Shown here: positions 19,057 to 27,919 of the stretch, one piece after another | Layout: each line of letters begins with the position of its first letter | How positions within the stretch are numbered: position 1 is the stretch's first letter | Source: JALEFZ01 sp039817415 | GTDB lineage: Bacteria; Bacteroidota; Bacteroidia; J057 | Assembly: GCA_039817415.1 (NCBI GenBank) | Contig: JBCBVV010000027.1 | Coordinates: 25,717 to 89,716, forward strand | Reading direction: 5' to 3' | DNA length: 64,000 nucleotides | The notes under the pieces: model-generated | What the model saw: only the letters and a program-made list of their open reading frames with translations | Told to the model about the DNA's origin: nothing | The model's database searches: none | Position numbers and translations under genes: made by a program

Positions 19057-19653
19057 ATGGATAAAGAACTAGCCAAATGGCAAAAAGAAATTGAGGACCT
19101 AGAATTGGATCTCAAACTTGAAGAAGCCGATGTTATTGAGGCTTTTGAACAACACAAACACAATTTGACCGAATCAGTAAATTCATTCACCAAACATGCT
19201 GGCGAAATGCTTGGAGAAGGGTCCAATCTTTTGCAAGGCAAACTAGACGAACTTAAAGTTCAGCTTGCGCTTGGAAAGGCAGAAAGCAAGGATGCCTTTG
19301 AAGAACAAAGAAAAGAATTGGATAAAGCCCTCCACTCTGCTTCGGAAGAATTCGAAAAGGTAAAAGGAGAAGCAGGGGAAAATGTCGGAAAGCTTAAGGA
19401 GGAATTTGACGAGCAAATGAACCATTTCAAAACTAGGCTCGATATGTTCCGTCTTCACTTTCACCTTGGCATGGCTGAGGCCAAAGAAGAATATGAGGAG
19501 AAAAAGAAGGACCTTAGCCAAGAACTTGACAAAATCAAAGAAAAGGTAGATGGTGCTGAAGACAAGGCCGAAAACCGCTTAGAAGATTTTGGAAAAGAAA
19601 TGGGGGAAGCCTTCTCTCACTTCCAAAAAGCAGTAAAAGGACTCTTTGACTGA
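19057..19653 (+). CDS. Highly charged coiled-coil protein with three internal repeats
   Basis: A 198-residue, almost entirely helical protein rich in Glu, Lys, Asp and Leu, without signal peptide, cysteine or membrane segment. A 23-residue unit recurs at residues 15-37, 66-88 and 131-153. It follows the pattern L/F-x-L/V-x-L/F-x-L, then a small-residue turn with Ala, then AFE/EYE, K/R, and closing Leu. The stretches between units are amphipathic helix, e.g. SASEEFEKVKGEAGENVGKL. ATG 19057 starts MDKELAKWQ; a TTG frame extension upstream is not convincing. The family is not recognised; a stress-linked or structural helix-bundle role is conceivable. A terminator follows. Confidence 0.75.
   Translation: MDKELAKWQKEIEDLELDLKLEEADVIEAFEQHKHNLTESVNSFTKHAGEMLGEGSNLLQGKLDELKVQLALGKAESKDAFEEQRKELDKALHSASEEFEKVKGEAGENVGKLKEEFDEQMNHFKTRLDMFRLHFHLGMAEAKEEYEEKKKDLSQELDKIKEKVDGAEDKAENRLEDFGKEMGEAFSHFQKAVKGLFD
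19099..19515 (+). repeat. Three copies of a 23-residue unit inside the coiled-coil gene
   Basis: Copies lie at 19099-19167, 19252-19320 and 19447-19515. They are recognisable at protein level through conserved Leu, Ala, Phe/Tyr-Glu and final Leu positions; DNA identity is lower. This indicates old internal duplication. Confidence 0.7.
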
Positions 19654-19672
19654 TGTCCTTCAAGCAACATTT

Positions 19673-19716
19673 CTTCCCTTTTTGCTGTCTTTGATAGGAA
19701 AAAGGGAAGTTTTTTG
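19673..19716 (+). terminator. Intrinsic terminator after the coiled-coil gene
   Basis: CTTCCCTTTTT (19673-19683) pairs with AAAAAGGGAAG (19699-19709) across a 15-base loop and is followed by a T run. Confidence 0.8.
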
Positions 19717-19865
19717 TGAACCTAATTCTCTAAACCTCCGTTTTTTATAGAAAGATGTAATATTCTTCATCTCTACACCTTCCAAACTATTTTCATTTTA
19801 TGTATTTTGTAATTCAATAGGTTATCCTATTGAGAAATATCCGAATTGGACAAAAATTGGATTCT

Positions 19866-20816
19866 ATGATCAGGCAAGTCATTTCCTTCCTGGGCTGTAT
19901 CATACTGTTTGGCCTTCCTCATCATGTAATAGCACAAGATGAGGATGTTAAAGAGGTGGTTGTCCTAAGAGATACCCTCCTTCAGCAAGTCATTCAAGAT
20001 CAACAACTTCTTGCAAAAGGTAGCTGGGAGTTACTTCCTGAAATAAGATTTTGGAGGAAGGTAATGAACCTTGATCCAGAATATTGCATCCTCAACAACG
20101 CCAAAACAAGAGAGATATATCAAATCTTCCCTACCGCCCAATACGATACCATGCCGGATGTTCAAAAGCGTGCGTTCAAGGATAGTATCATTGAAAAACT
20201 GCAATTACCTCTTGGAACGAGGCTTTATGTAACCTATGGAAAGAAGGATTATTACAAATTTGACAAAATATTGTCACAAATAAACAGCGGTATTCATGAG
20301 TTTCAAGAAATGAAGGTGGATCCTTGGTATGGTCAGGCCATTCTTCTCATTGAAAGTCCTGGTGCTCAACGTGTCTCTCCTACTGGTGCAGCTGGTCCCT
20401 ACCAACTCATGCCTCATGTAGGACGAAAGGCGGGCTTGATCATGAATGACAGCATTGATCAGCGGGCAGATCCCGCTTTGGCCGCAAAAGCTGCGGCGGG
20501 TCATATCCGAAATATTTGTATCCCACACGCTCGAAGAATGCTACAGGCTCGCCGAGTAAAGATTGACGAAGAATCACTCTGGTTTCGCTTGCTTGTCATG
20601 CATGTCTATCATGCAGGAGCTCGAAATGTGGGAGGAGCTATCAGAAAAATCCCCTACAAATACCAAGGGATGGACCTGATCCAACGACTCTGGCATACAA
20701 CTTACAGAGGGTTTGGAAATGCTTCTCAAAACTATTCACAGATTGCCGTAGCAGCTATGCTAGAGCTAAACAGAATCGTAGACAACGAATGTTCAGTCCT
20801 GTGTATGGCTCCTTAG
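19866..20816 (+). CDS. Lytic transglycosylase (SLT domain)
   Basis: A 316-residue exported peptidoglycan lyase. After the signal peptide (MIRQVISFLGCIILFGLPHHVIAQ) comes a helical spacer, then the SLT catalytic domain from about residue 145. Catalytic Glu163 lies in AILLIESPGAQ, followed by the family motif SPTGAAGPYQLMP. Later blocks include DPALAAKAAAGHI and VMHVYHAGARNVGGAI. Such enzymes cleave between MurNAc and GlcNAc, leaving 1,6-anhydroMurNAc. No LysM repeat is visible, unlike MltD. ATG 19866 is preferred over an in-frame TTG at 19830 because it begins the signal peptide. The next gene has its own promoter. Confidence 0.9.
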   Translation: MIRQVISFLGCIILFGLPHHVIAQDEDVKEVVVLRDTLLQQVIQDQQLLAKGSWELLPEIRFWRKVMNLDPEYCILNNAKTREIYQIFPTAQYDTMPDVQKRAFKDSIIEKLQLPLGTRLYVTYGKKDYYKFDKILSQINSGIHEFQEMKVDPWYGQAILLIESPGAQRVSPTGAAGPYQLMPHVGRKAGLIMNDSIDQRADPALAAKAAAGHIRNICIPHARRMLQARRVKIDEESLWFRLLVMHVYHAGARNVGGAIRKIPYKYQGMDLIQRLWHTTYRGFGNASQNYSQIAVAAMLELNRIVDNECSVLCMAP

Positions 20817-20869
20817 TTCCATACTGCGTAGGGCTCTTTTGTCCATTCCCATTCACCTTCCTACAATAA

Positions 20870-20900
20870 TTGGTTTATTCAGCCCTTCCTATTAGCTTTG
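20870..20900 (+). promoter_or_regulatory. Bacteroidota-type promoter for the YfhO gene
   Basis: TTGG at 20870-20873 and TAGCTTTG at 20893-20900 are separated by 19 bases. The -7 element matches TAnnTTTG exactly and lies 23 bases before the ATG. Confidence 0.5.
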
Positions 20901-20923
20901 GATTGAACTAAGCTCAAAAATTC

Positions 20924-23539
20924 ATGGCAAAGAAGAGGTCTAAGAAGCCTACACCAAAGGCTTCACAGAAAAAAGCTACACCTAAATCATCTGAACGTAA
21001 ACCTTCTCCCCTATCCAATATGTCTCCAGGCCTAAGAAATGGCCTATTACATGGAGGTCTATTATTAGGATTTTTTGTAATTCTCCTGATTTACTTCAGC
21101 CCTCTCCTCAGTGGAGAAAAGCTGCAAATGGGTGATATACAGCAGTTTTCTGGCATGACCAAACAAGCCAAGGAATATAATGCTGAAACGGGTGAACAGG
21201 CATTTTGGACCTCTCGTATGTTTGGGGGAATGCCCACCACACATGCTGGATTACAATTCCCCAAGAATATCATCAAAAACCTATATACCACTTACTTTAA
21301 GTTGGTGCCTCCCCCCATTTCGTTCTTGTTTCTCATGTTTCTCTCCTTCTATGTTCTGTTGAACACGATGAAGCTAGGGCCTTGGTTTAGTTTTATTGGA
21401 GGAGCCGCCTTTGCCTTTTCATCTTACTTCTTCATCATTATGGCAGCAGGGCATACCTCAAAAGCCGCCGCCATAGGCTTTTTGCCCCTTACTGTAGCTG
21501 GAATTCTCATGATATATGACAACAAATGGTTACTCGGAGGGGTCTTAACCGCCTTTTCTATGGCCTTTGGAGTCGCAGCCAACCACGTGCAGATTACCTA
21601 TTATATGGCAATCATGGTGGCTGTCATAGGTATTTTCCTATTCGTAGAAGCCATTAGAGAAGGGAAATTTGCTCCTTTTGCCAAATCAACTGGAATTGCA
21701 CTATTGGCAGTCGGGTTGGGGATTGCCCCCAACATTGGGCATCTCTATTCCTCTTATGAATATGTACAAGAAACCATCCGAGGTAAATCTGAATTGACCC
21801 CAAAAGATGGAACCAAAAAGGATGAAGGACTGGATATGGGCTATGCCTTTGACTGGTCCTATGAAATTCATGAGACTTTTACCCTACTCGTACCCAATTT
21901 CATGGGAGGGGCTAGTGGAACTACCTTTGAGCCCGGTAGCAAGAATTATGATGTTGTTAAAAAGAAACTAGGAGCACAATCTGCCAGGGGAGCCATGCCT
22001 ACCTTTTGGGGAAAACCAATCTTTACATCCGGACCCGTATACGTAGGAGCTATTATCTGCTTCCTATTCCTTCTGGGTGCGATCCTTGTAAAGGGACCTC
22101 TTAAGTGGGGGTTGATTGCGGCGACAGTCTTGTTTATGATGTTTTCATGGGGGGGGAATTTTCTTGCCTTCAACGAGTTCATTTTCAATACCGTCCCACT
22201 CTACAATAAATTCCGAGCGGTTTCTATGGCGCTGGTCATTCCAGAATTTACCATGCCGTTGCTAGGCCTACTAGGCTTGGTTGCAGCCATTCAGTACAAG
22301 GATCGAGGAATCGAAAAAGCCGAGGTCAATAGAGCCATTTACATCGCCGCAGGAGTAACTGGAGGATTATGTCTATTGCTTGCTCTGGTAGGACCTGGAC
22401 TATTTTCCTTCTCGGGATATTCAGACGAAAGATACCTGACTCAGCAAAATGGGCAGCAGATCGTGGATATCTTCATTGAGCTACGTCAGAATATGCTGGT
22501 ATCCGATTCCTGGAGATCATTTGGCTTGATCGCAATTGCAACAGCACTTCTTTGGGCCTTTGTCAATGACAGAATCAAACAGTCCTCCGTGGTGCTTGCC
22601 CTTCTAGCCATCCTCATTGTAGGTGATATGTGGTTGGTCAATAAGCGCTACATCAACGATGACAACTTCTCGAGAAGAGAAAATTATGAAAGTCCACAGC
22701 CCTCACTTGCTGACCAGCAGATTCTAAGAGACAATACCCACTTTAGGGTTCTGAATATGACTGTGAATAGCTTCAACAGTGCCAACACGGCCTTCTTCCA
22801 CAATGACATTGGAGGCTATCACCCAGCCAAGCTACGTAGGTACAATGACTTGATGTATGGCTATGTCGCGCCCAATGCCTCAGAAGGATCTGAAATGCGC
22901 ACCATATCCATGATTGCCCAGCAGACACAAGGGCAGCAACCCGGAGCAGTCGATTTCCGAAGGCTCCCTATTCTCAACATGCTCAATTGTAAATACATCA
23001 TTCTTAGTCCTCAAATTGCCTGGAGAAATCCTATGGCCATGGGGAATGCATGGTTTGTACAATCCTACAAGATGGTAGAAAATGCAGATGAAGAATTTGC
23101 TGCCTTGAAAGATCTTAACCCAAGGCTTGAAGCTGTGCTTGATAAAAGATATGCTGATGTGCTAAATGGAATTCAGCCTGGCATAGATTCTACCGCCTAT
23201 ATCCGTCAAACGAGCTTTACCCCTAATGAGGTAAGTTATATTTCCGAATCAAGTACGGATCAATTGGCGATATTCTCTGAGGTCTTCTACAACAGTTCGA
23301 AGGGTTGGAAAGCCTATGTAGATGGAGTGGAAGTGCCTCATGCGAGAGCAAATTATGTTCTGAGAGCACTGCCTCTTAAAGCTGGAAAGCATGAAATCAC
23401 CTTCCGCATCAATCCAGAAAGCTATTATGTAGGTGAGAATATCTCCATGATAAGCTCGATCATTCTGATTCTACTTGGGTTGGCTGCTGGATTCTTTGTC
23501 TGGAGAAACCGTTCTAACAAGGAAGAAGAAATAGCCTGA
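20924..23539 (+). CDS. YfhO family polytopic membrane protein (GT-C type)
   Basis: An 871-residue membrane protein of the YfhO family, thought to be GT-C glycosyltransferases acting on lipid-linked sugars. It begins with a very basic cytoplasmic tail (about 30 residues of Lys, Pro, Ser), then many hydrophobic helices. A large luminal loop between the first helices carries GDIQQFSGMTKQA and FWTSRMFGGMPTT, the typical family segment with acidic active-site candidates. The C-terminal region has a periplasmic beta domain (VFYNSSKGWKAYVDGVEV) and a last helix. The flippase gene follows 66 bases later, consistent with a surface-glycan assembly pair. Substrate unknown. Confidence 0.88.
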   Translation: MAKKRSKKPTPKASQKKATPKSSERKPSPLSNMSPGLRNGLLHGGLLLGFFVILLIYFSPLLSGEKLQMGDIQQFSGMTKQAKEYNAETGEQAFWTSRMFGGMPTTHAGLQFPKNIIKNLYTTYFKLVPPPISFLFLMFLSFYVLLNTMKLGPWFSFIGGAAFAFSSYFFIIMAAGHTSKAAAIGFLPLTVAGILMIYDNKWLLGGVLTAFSMAFGVAANHVQITYYMAIMVAVIGIFLFVEAIREGKFAPFAKSTGIALLAVGLGIAPNIGHLYSSYEYVQETIRGKSELTPKDGTKKDEGLDMGYAFDWSYEIHETFTLLVPNFMGGASGTTFEPGSKNYDVVKKKLGAQSARGAMPTFWGKPIFTSGPVYVGAIICFLFLLGAILVKGPLKWGLIAATVLFMMFSWGGNFLAFNEFIFNTVPLYNKFRAVSMALVIPEFTMPLLGLLGLVAAIQYKDRGIEKAEVNRAIYIAAGVTGGLCLLLALVGPGLFSFSGYSDERYLTQQNGQQIVDIFIELRQNMLVSDSWRSFGLIAIATALLWAFVNDRIKQSSVVLALLAILIVGDMWLVNKRYINDDNFSRRENYESPQPSLADQQILRDNTHFRVLNMTVNSFNSANTAFFHNDIGGYHPAKLRRYNDLMYGYVAPNASEGSEMRTISMIAQQTQGQQPGAVDFRRLPILNMLNCKYIILSPQIAWRNPMAMGNAWFVQSYKMVENADEEFAALKDLNPRLEAVLDKRYADVLNGIQPGIDSTAYIRQTSFTPNEVSYISESSTDQLAIFSEVFYNSSKGWKAYVDGVEVPHARANYVLRALPLKAGKHEITFRINPESYYVGENISMISSIILILLGLAAGFFVWRNRSNKEEEIA

Positions 23540-23605
23540 ACCAATTTGAGCCATAGAGGTATATTTTAAAGCTTCTTCAAGGTTCAGCATGTATCTTCGC
23601 AGCAA

Positions 23606-25120
23606 ATGGGCATAGTAAAGCGTCAAGGCTCTGTCAATACAATCATTTCCTATGTAGGTGCACTGTTTGGTGCATTGAATGGGCTGTTCTTGGCCACACG
23701 CTTTTTAGATGAAGCCCAAAAAGGATTCTTAGTAGACTTTTTGCCCTACGTCACAATTTTTGTTGCGCAGTTTTCCGCCTTAGGAGGCAATCCAACCATT
23801 ATCCGCTTCCTTCCTTTTTTCAGGGATAAGGGCAGGCAGCATCATGGTTTTCTATTTTATATCCTTGCTGTTGCTACCGGTGGATTCCTACTCTTTAGTC
23901 TGATTTATATCCTTTTCCAGGATATTTTTATTGGGTGGTTTCAGGAAAGGTCCCCTCTTATAACGGAGTATTATTGGTATACCCTGTTAATAGGTTTTTT
24001 CGGGCTCAATCATCTGCTTCTTGAGACCTATTCAAATACGCTCTTTAAGAGCATTGTACCCTCCATTATACGGGAGTTGCTGATCAAAATTGGCTTCTCC
24101 ATTCTGCTGGTGCTCTTCCATTTTGAGTACATGGATTTCCCTCAATTGGTGGCTGGATTTGTTTGGTTAAATGGGCTCATGGTATTTATCCTCGTGGCTT
24201 ATTTGATCTACCTAGGTCAGTTTCATCTAAAGCCCATCTGGAGTTTTCGTCTTCGTAAATTGTGGCGTACCATAGCTGTCTACAGCGGCTATAATTATAT
24301 CACCACCGTGAATTCTTGGTTGTACCAAATCTTAGATATCATGATGGTGGCAGCCCTATCTAGTGGCGCTGATGTAGGAATTTATGGCTTGCCCTTGATG
24401 TTTTTACGGTTTGCAGTGATTCCCACCAAATCCATGAATAAGTTGGTCATTCCATTGGTTGCAGAACACTGGAAGAACAATCGACCCGATCAGATTCAAA
24501 TTCTCTATAAAAAGTCAGCTCTTGTCAATCTTATCACAGGTGGATGTTTGTTGATGCTCCTTTGTGTCAATGGAGAGGTCATATTTGAAACCATGACAGG
24601 GCGAGCTTCTTATCTAGCGGGTGTGCCCGTTCTGTACATCTTGAGTATTGCGCGTTTGTATGATCTGGCAACCGGACTCAATACCCACATTATCAATTCT
24701 TCCAAGCTCTTTCGTATTAACCTCTTATTCACCTTTGCGACCATCATCCTGTCCATCACAACCAATAGCATCTTGATCCCTATTTATGGATTGGAAGGTG
24801 CGGCCATGGCTACTGCCCTTAGTATCATCGTCATCAACAGTCTGCAAGCAGGTTTTGTATGGTGGAAGTTTGGTATGCAGCCCTTCAGCAAGCAGACCTT
24901 ATGGATGCTCATCATCTTAGCCCTTTGTACCACCATAGGCTTTCTGTTACCCATAACGGGTTATTGGCTAGTTGATCTGGGTTATAGATCAGCTATCATT
25001 GGAGGTCTGTTTATTCTGCTGGTTCTTAGGTTCAATATTTCCCCCGACTTTTCTGAGTACTTCGGACATCTCCTGAGAAGATTAAAGCTCGGATTCGTAG
25101 CTAAGTGGTTCAATATCTAA
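23606..25120 (+). CDS. Oligosaccharide flippase / polysaccharide biosynthesis protein (MATE-MVF superfamily)
   Basis: A 504-residue protein with about 14 predicted hydrophobic helices and the N-terminal pattern of Wzx-like flippases (GSVNTIISYVGALFGALNGLFLATRFL). Such proteins move undecaprenyl-linked oligosaccharides across the inner membrane. The central block SGYNYITTVNSWLYQILDIMM and the C-terminal LEGAAMATALSIIVINSLQ fit the superfamily. It is the downstream partner of the YfhO-like gene. No polymerase or full polysaccharide cluster is nearby, so the cargo cannot be named. Confidence 0.87.
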   Translation: MGIVKRQGSVNTIISYVGALFGALNGLFLATRFLDEAQKGFLVDFLPYVTIFVAQFSALGGNPTIIRFLPFFRDKGRQHHGFLFYILAVATGGFLLFSLIYILFQDIFIGWFQERSPLITEYYWYTLLIGFFGLNHLLLETYSNTLFKSIVPSIIRELLIKIGFSILLVLFHFEYMDFPQLVAGFVWLNGLMVFILVAYLIYLGQFHLKPIWSFRLRKLWRTIAVYSGYNYITTVNSWLYQILDIMMVAALSSGADVGIYGLPLMFLRFAVIPTKSMNKLVIPLVAEHWKNNRPDQIQILYKKSALVNLITGGCLLMLLCVNGEVIFETMTGRASYLAGVPVLYILSIARLYDLATGLNTHIINSSKLFRINLLFTFATIILSITTNSILIPIYGLEGAAMATALSIIVINSLQAGFVWWKFGMQPFSKQTLWMLIILALCTTIGFLLPITGYWLVDLGYRSAIIGGLFILLVLRFNISPDFSEYFGHLLRRLKLGFVAKWFNI

Positions 25121-25292
25121 GGCTTTCCTTCGAGCACTTGAAGCAAAAATTGCCATTTATTAAAGTTTTTACATTTGTTTACAATTGGCAAACTGGCTAG
25201 CAACTGGGACTTAACATCCTACCTATCAAATAATTATATCCTATTCTTTAGAGATAGCGCTCCCTAAATAGCGGTTTATGCTTTTTCGCTCG

Positions 25293-25323
25293 TTTGTCTC
25301 AAGAGCTAAAGTGTTTATTTTCA
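25293..25323 (+). promoter_or_regulatory. Possible promoter for the ABC permease pair
   Basis: TTTG at 25293-25296, then 19 bases, then TATTTTCA at 25316-25323, two mismatches from TAnnTTTG. The ATG is 20 bases further on. Confidence 0.3.
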
Positions 25324-25342
25324 GCTTAGAATCATCACGACT

Positions 25343-26590
25343 ATGTTTGATCTCGATAAATGGCAAGAAATCTTTACGACCATCTGGCAGCACAGGTTGA
25401 GAACCTTGGCAACAGCTTTTGGGGTGTTCTGGGGGATTTTTATGCTAGTCCTGCTTATGGGCGCAGGAAGAGGCCTGAGAAATGGCGTTCATGAGTCTAC
25501 CGTACTAGATGCGACCAATAGTATTTGGGTCCTTCCAAGGCGGACAACCATGCCTTACAAGGGACTTCAACCTGGGCGTACCGTAGTGTTTACGGAAGAG
25601 GACTTGAAGTACGTAGAGGAGAATGTGGAAGGCATTGAATACATCTCCCCAGAGAATGGGATATTTGGAGATTGCCTTGTTGCTTATGAAAATAATGTAG
25701 GTGAATTTGAAGTAATAGCTGGTGCCGAAGATTATTTCAACATCAAGGTCAACCTAGATTACACCCATGGACGGAAGATCAATTTTCCAGATAATTTCGA
25801 TGCCAGAAAAACCTGCATAGTAGGGGATAAAATTACAGATGTTATTTTTCCAAAAGGTGTAGAGCCAGTTGGGAAATTTATCACCATCAACAATGTAGCC
25901 TTCCTTGTCGTAGGTGTTTTTCACGACGATGGGCAGGGAGGTCGATTTGCCGAAAGAATTTATATCCCCTTTCAGACTTACCAAAATACCTTCAATGCGA
26001 CCAATCGCATCAATTTGTTTGCCGTAACGACACTTCCCGGATACTCAGGTAATGACGTCGAGGAGAGGCTAACCAAGGCCCTTCAAATCAAGCATAATAT
26101 TCATCCTGATGATCGACGTGCTTTGCTTGTCATGAACCAGGAGAAGCAATTCCAGGAAATTCAAGGTGTTTTTACAGGGATTGAAGCGATTATTCTGTTG
26201 GTAAGTATTGGCTCCCTGATCGCAGGCATCATGGGAGTGAGTAACATCATGATCATCGTGGTTCAGGAAAGAACAAAAGAAATTGGGGTAAGAAAGGCAC
26301 TGGGTGCGACCCCAGGCTCCATTGTAAGCTTGATTCTTCAGGAGTCTATGCTGATTACGGGAATGGCCGGTTTCTTAGGCCTAGCAGCCGGTATTGCCTC
26401 AATAGAGGGCATAAATGCTTTCATGGCCCTTAATCAAATCGAAACAGACTTCTTCAAAAATCCCTTTGTAGAAATGCGAATTGCGGTATTTGCTTTGATC
26501 ATCCTTTTGTTTGCAGGATTTCTTGCAGGCTGGGTTCCATCGCGCCGTGCCGCCAAACTAAGACCTATTGAAGCCTTAAATGCAGATTAA
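25343..26590 (+). CDS. MacB/FtsX-type ABC transporter permease, first of a tandem pair
   Basis: A 415-residue permease with one N-terminal helix (LATAFGVFWGIFMLVLLMGAG), a large periplasmic MacB-like domain, and three C-terminal helices containing the FtsX block ERTKEIGVRKALGATPGSIVSLILQ. MacB-type systems act as mechanotransmission exporters of peptides or lipoproteins together with a MacA adaptor and an outer-membrane channel. Neither an ATPase nor an adaptor is adjacent. The next gene starts six bases after its stop and encodes a clear paralogue with the same MFDLDKWQEIF beginning, suggesting a heterodimeric membrane part formed by duplication. Confidence 0.9.
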   Translation: MFDLDKWQEIFTTIWQHRLRTLATAFGVFWGIFMLVLLMGAGRGLRNGVHESTVLDATNSIWVLPRRTTMPYKGLQPGRTVVFTEEDLKYVEENVEGIEYISPENGIFGDCLVAYENNVGEFEVIAGAEDYFNIKVNLDYTHGRKINFPDNFDARKTCIVGDKITDVIFPKGVEPVGKFITINNVAFLVVGVFHDDGQGGRFAERIYIPFQTYQNTFNATNRINLFAVTTLPGYSGNDVEERLTKALQIKHNIHPDDRRALLVMNQEKQFQEIQGVFTGIEAIILLVSIGSLIAGIMGVSNIMIIVVQERTKEIGVRKALGATPGSIVSLILQESMLITGMAGFLGLAAGIASIEGINAFMALNQIETDFFKNPFVEMRIAVFALIILLFAGFLAGWVPSRRAAKLRPIEALNAD

Positions 26591-26595
26591 CGCCT

Positions 26596-27837
26596 ATGTT
26601 CGATCTAGATAAATGGCAGGAAATATTTCATACCCTGGGTAAAAACAAGCTAAGGGCCATACTGACTGGCTTTGGCGTATTCTGGGGTATTTTCATGCTG
26701 GTCCTCCTGTTAGGAACAGGTTCTGGGCTTGAAAATGGGGTAAGGAGTATGTTTTCCTTTTCTACCAATTCCGTTTTTGTATGGACTGCCAAAACAACCA
26801 TGCCCTACAAAGGCTTTCAAGTCAATCGCCAGCTTAGGCTGAATAATGAAGATGTTGATGCCATTCGGAAGCTAACTCCAGAAATCAAGTACCTCAGTCC
26901 TAGAATGGGAATTGGCAATAAGGTCATGATTCGGAATGGGCAATCTGGGAGCTTTAGCGTAAATGGAGACTTTCCAGATTTAATCAACATCCAGCCTATG
27001 CCCATGCTTGCTGGACGCTTTATCAACCAATCAGATGTAGATGAAAAGCGCAAAGTGGTCGTCATCGGAAAACGTGTCCGTGAAGTATTATTTGAACCAC
27101 AGGAAGATCCTATTGGAGACTATATTGAAATTGAGGGAATCTATTTTCAGGTTATCGGCGTGTTTGATACCAATGAAAGAGGTGATGGGGCCTATTATGA
27201 AATCCAGCGGGTTTATATGCCTACCTCTACCCTACAGCAAGTATACAACTTTGGCAATCGTGTCTTCTGGATGGCCATGCTTCCGAAAGATGGCGTTTCA
27301 CCCTACTATTTAGAAGATAAGGTTCGGGGCATTCTAGCCAGAAGAAAAACCGTTCATCCCGAAGATGAGGGTGGTATTCGCTCCAATAATTTGGATAAGG
27401 AATTTTCGGAGTTTCAAGCGATGTTCAGTGGAATCAGAGGATTTTCTTGGTTTGTCGCTGTTATGTCCATCATTGCCGGTATGATTGGCTTGGCCAATAT
27501 CATGATGATTACCGTAAAGGAAAGAACAAGAGAGATCGGCATTCGAAAGGCTTTAGGAGCTACTCCTTTCTCGGTTATATCTATGATTTTGAGTGAATCA
27601 ATGTTCCTTTGCCTAGCTTCAGGTTACCTTGGGCTGATGTTTGGGATTTTGTTGGTAGATGGCATGAGTGCCTTGTCTCAATCGGTAGAAATTCAATACT
27701 TCTATCGACCTGAAGTCGCTCTGAGTACCATCATGTGGGCAGTTGGAATTTTATTGATCACAGGTTTGCTAGCAGGATTGGCCCCAGCCATGAAGGCAGC
27801 TCGGCTCCAACCCACCTACGCTTTGAGTGACGAATAA
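26596..27837 (+). CDS. MacB/FtsX-type ABC transporter permease, second of a tandem pair
   Basis: A 413-residue paralogue of the preceding permease. It keeps the same beginning (MFDLDKWQEIF), the same first helix pattern (GFGVFWGIFMLVLLLG), TTMPYKGFQ in the periplasmic domain (also in the partner), and the FtsX block ERTREIGIRKALGATPFSVISMIL before the last helices. Divergence is spread over the whole length, so both copies are probably functional. The pair is almost certainly cotranscribed. The ATP-binding subunit must be encoded elsewhere. Two hairpins follow the stop codon. Confidence 0.9.
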   Translation: MFDLDKWQEIFHTLGKNKLRAILTGFGVFWGIFMLVLLLGTGSGLENGVRSMFSFSTNSVFVWTAKTTMPYKGFQVNRQLRLNNEDVDAIRKLTPEIKYLSPRMGIGNKVMIRNGQSGSFSVNGDFPDLINIQPMPMLAGRFINQSDVDEKRKVVVIGKRVREVLFEPQEDPIGDYIEIEGIYFQVIGVFDTNERGDGAYYEIQRVYMPTSTLQQVYNFGNRVFWMAMLPKDGVSPYYLEDKVRGILARRKTVHPEDEGGIRSNNLDKEFSEFQAMFSGIRGFSWFVAVMSIIAGMIGLANIMMITVKERTREIGIRKALGATPFSVISMILSESMFLCLASGYLGLMFGILLVDGMSALSQSVEIQYFYRPEVALSTIMWAVGILLITGLLAGLAPAMKAARLQPTYALSDE

Positions 27838-27840
27838 GGA

Positions 27841-27857
27841 CGTAGCCATTGGCTACG
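27841..27857. other. Short perfect hairpin after the permease pair
   Basis: CGTAGCC (27841-27847), loop ATT, GGCTACG (27851-27857). There is no T run, so it is not a classic terminator; it may protect the 3' end of the transcript. Confidence 0.4.
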
Positions 27858-27890
27858 CCCTCTTATAAGAATATATCGAAATCAAACCTC

Positions 27891-27919
27891 AAAAAGCCTC
27901 TTTTTCAAGGGGCTTTTTT
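27891..27919. terminator. Bidirectional intrinsic terminator
   Basis: A 12-base stem with one G-T pair (27891-27902 with 27907-27918) around TTTC, with A and T runs at its ends. It ends the plus-strand permease operon and overlaps the last codon of the minus-strand six-gene operon. Confidence 0.85.
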
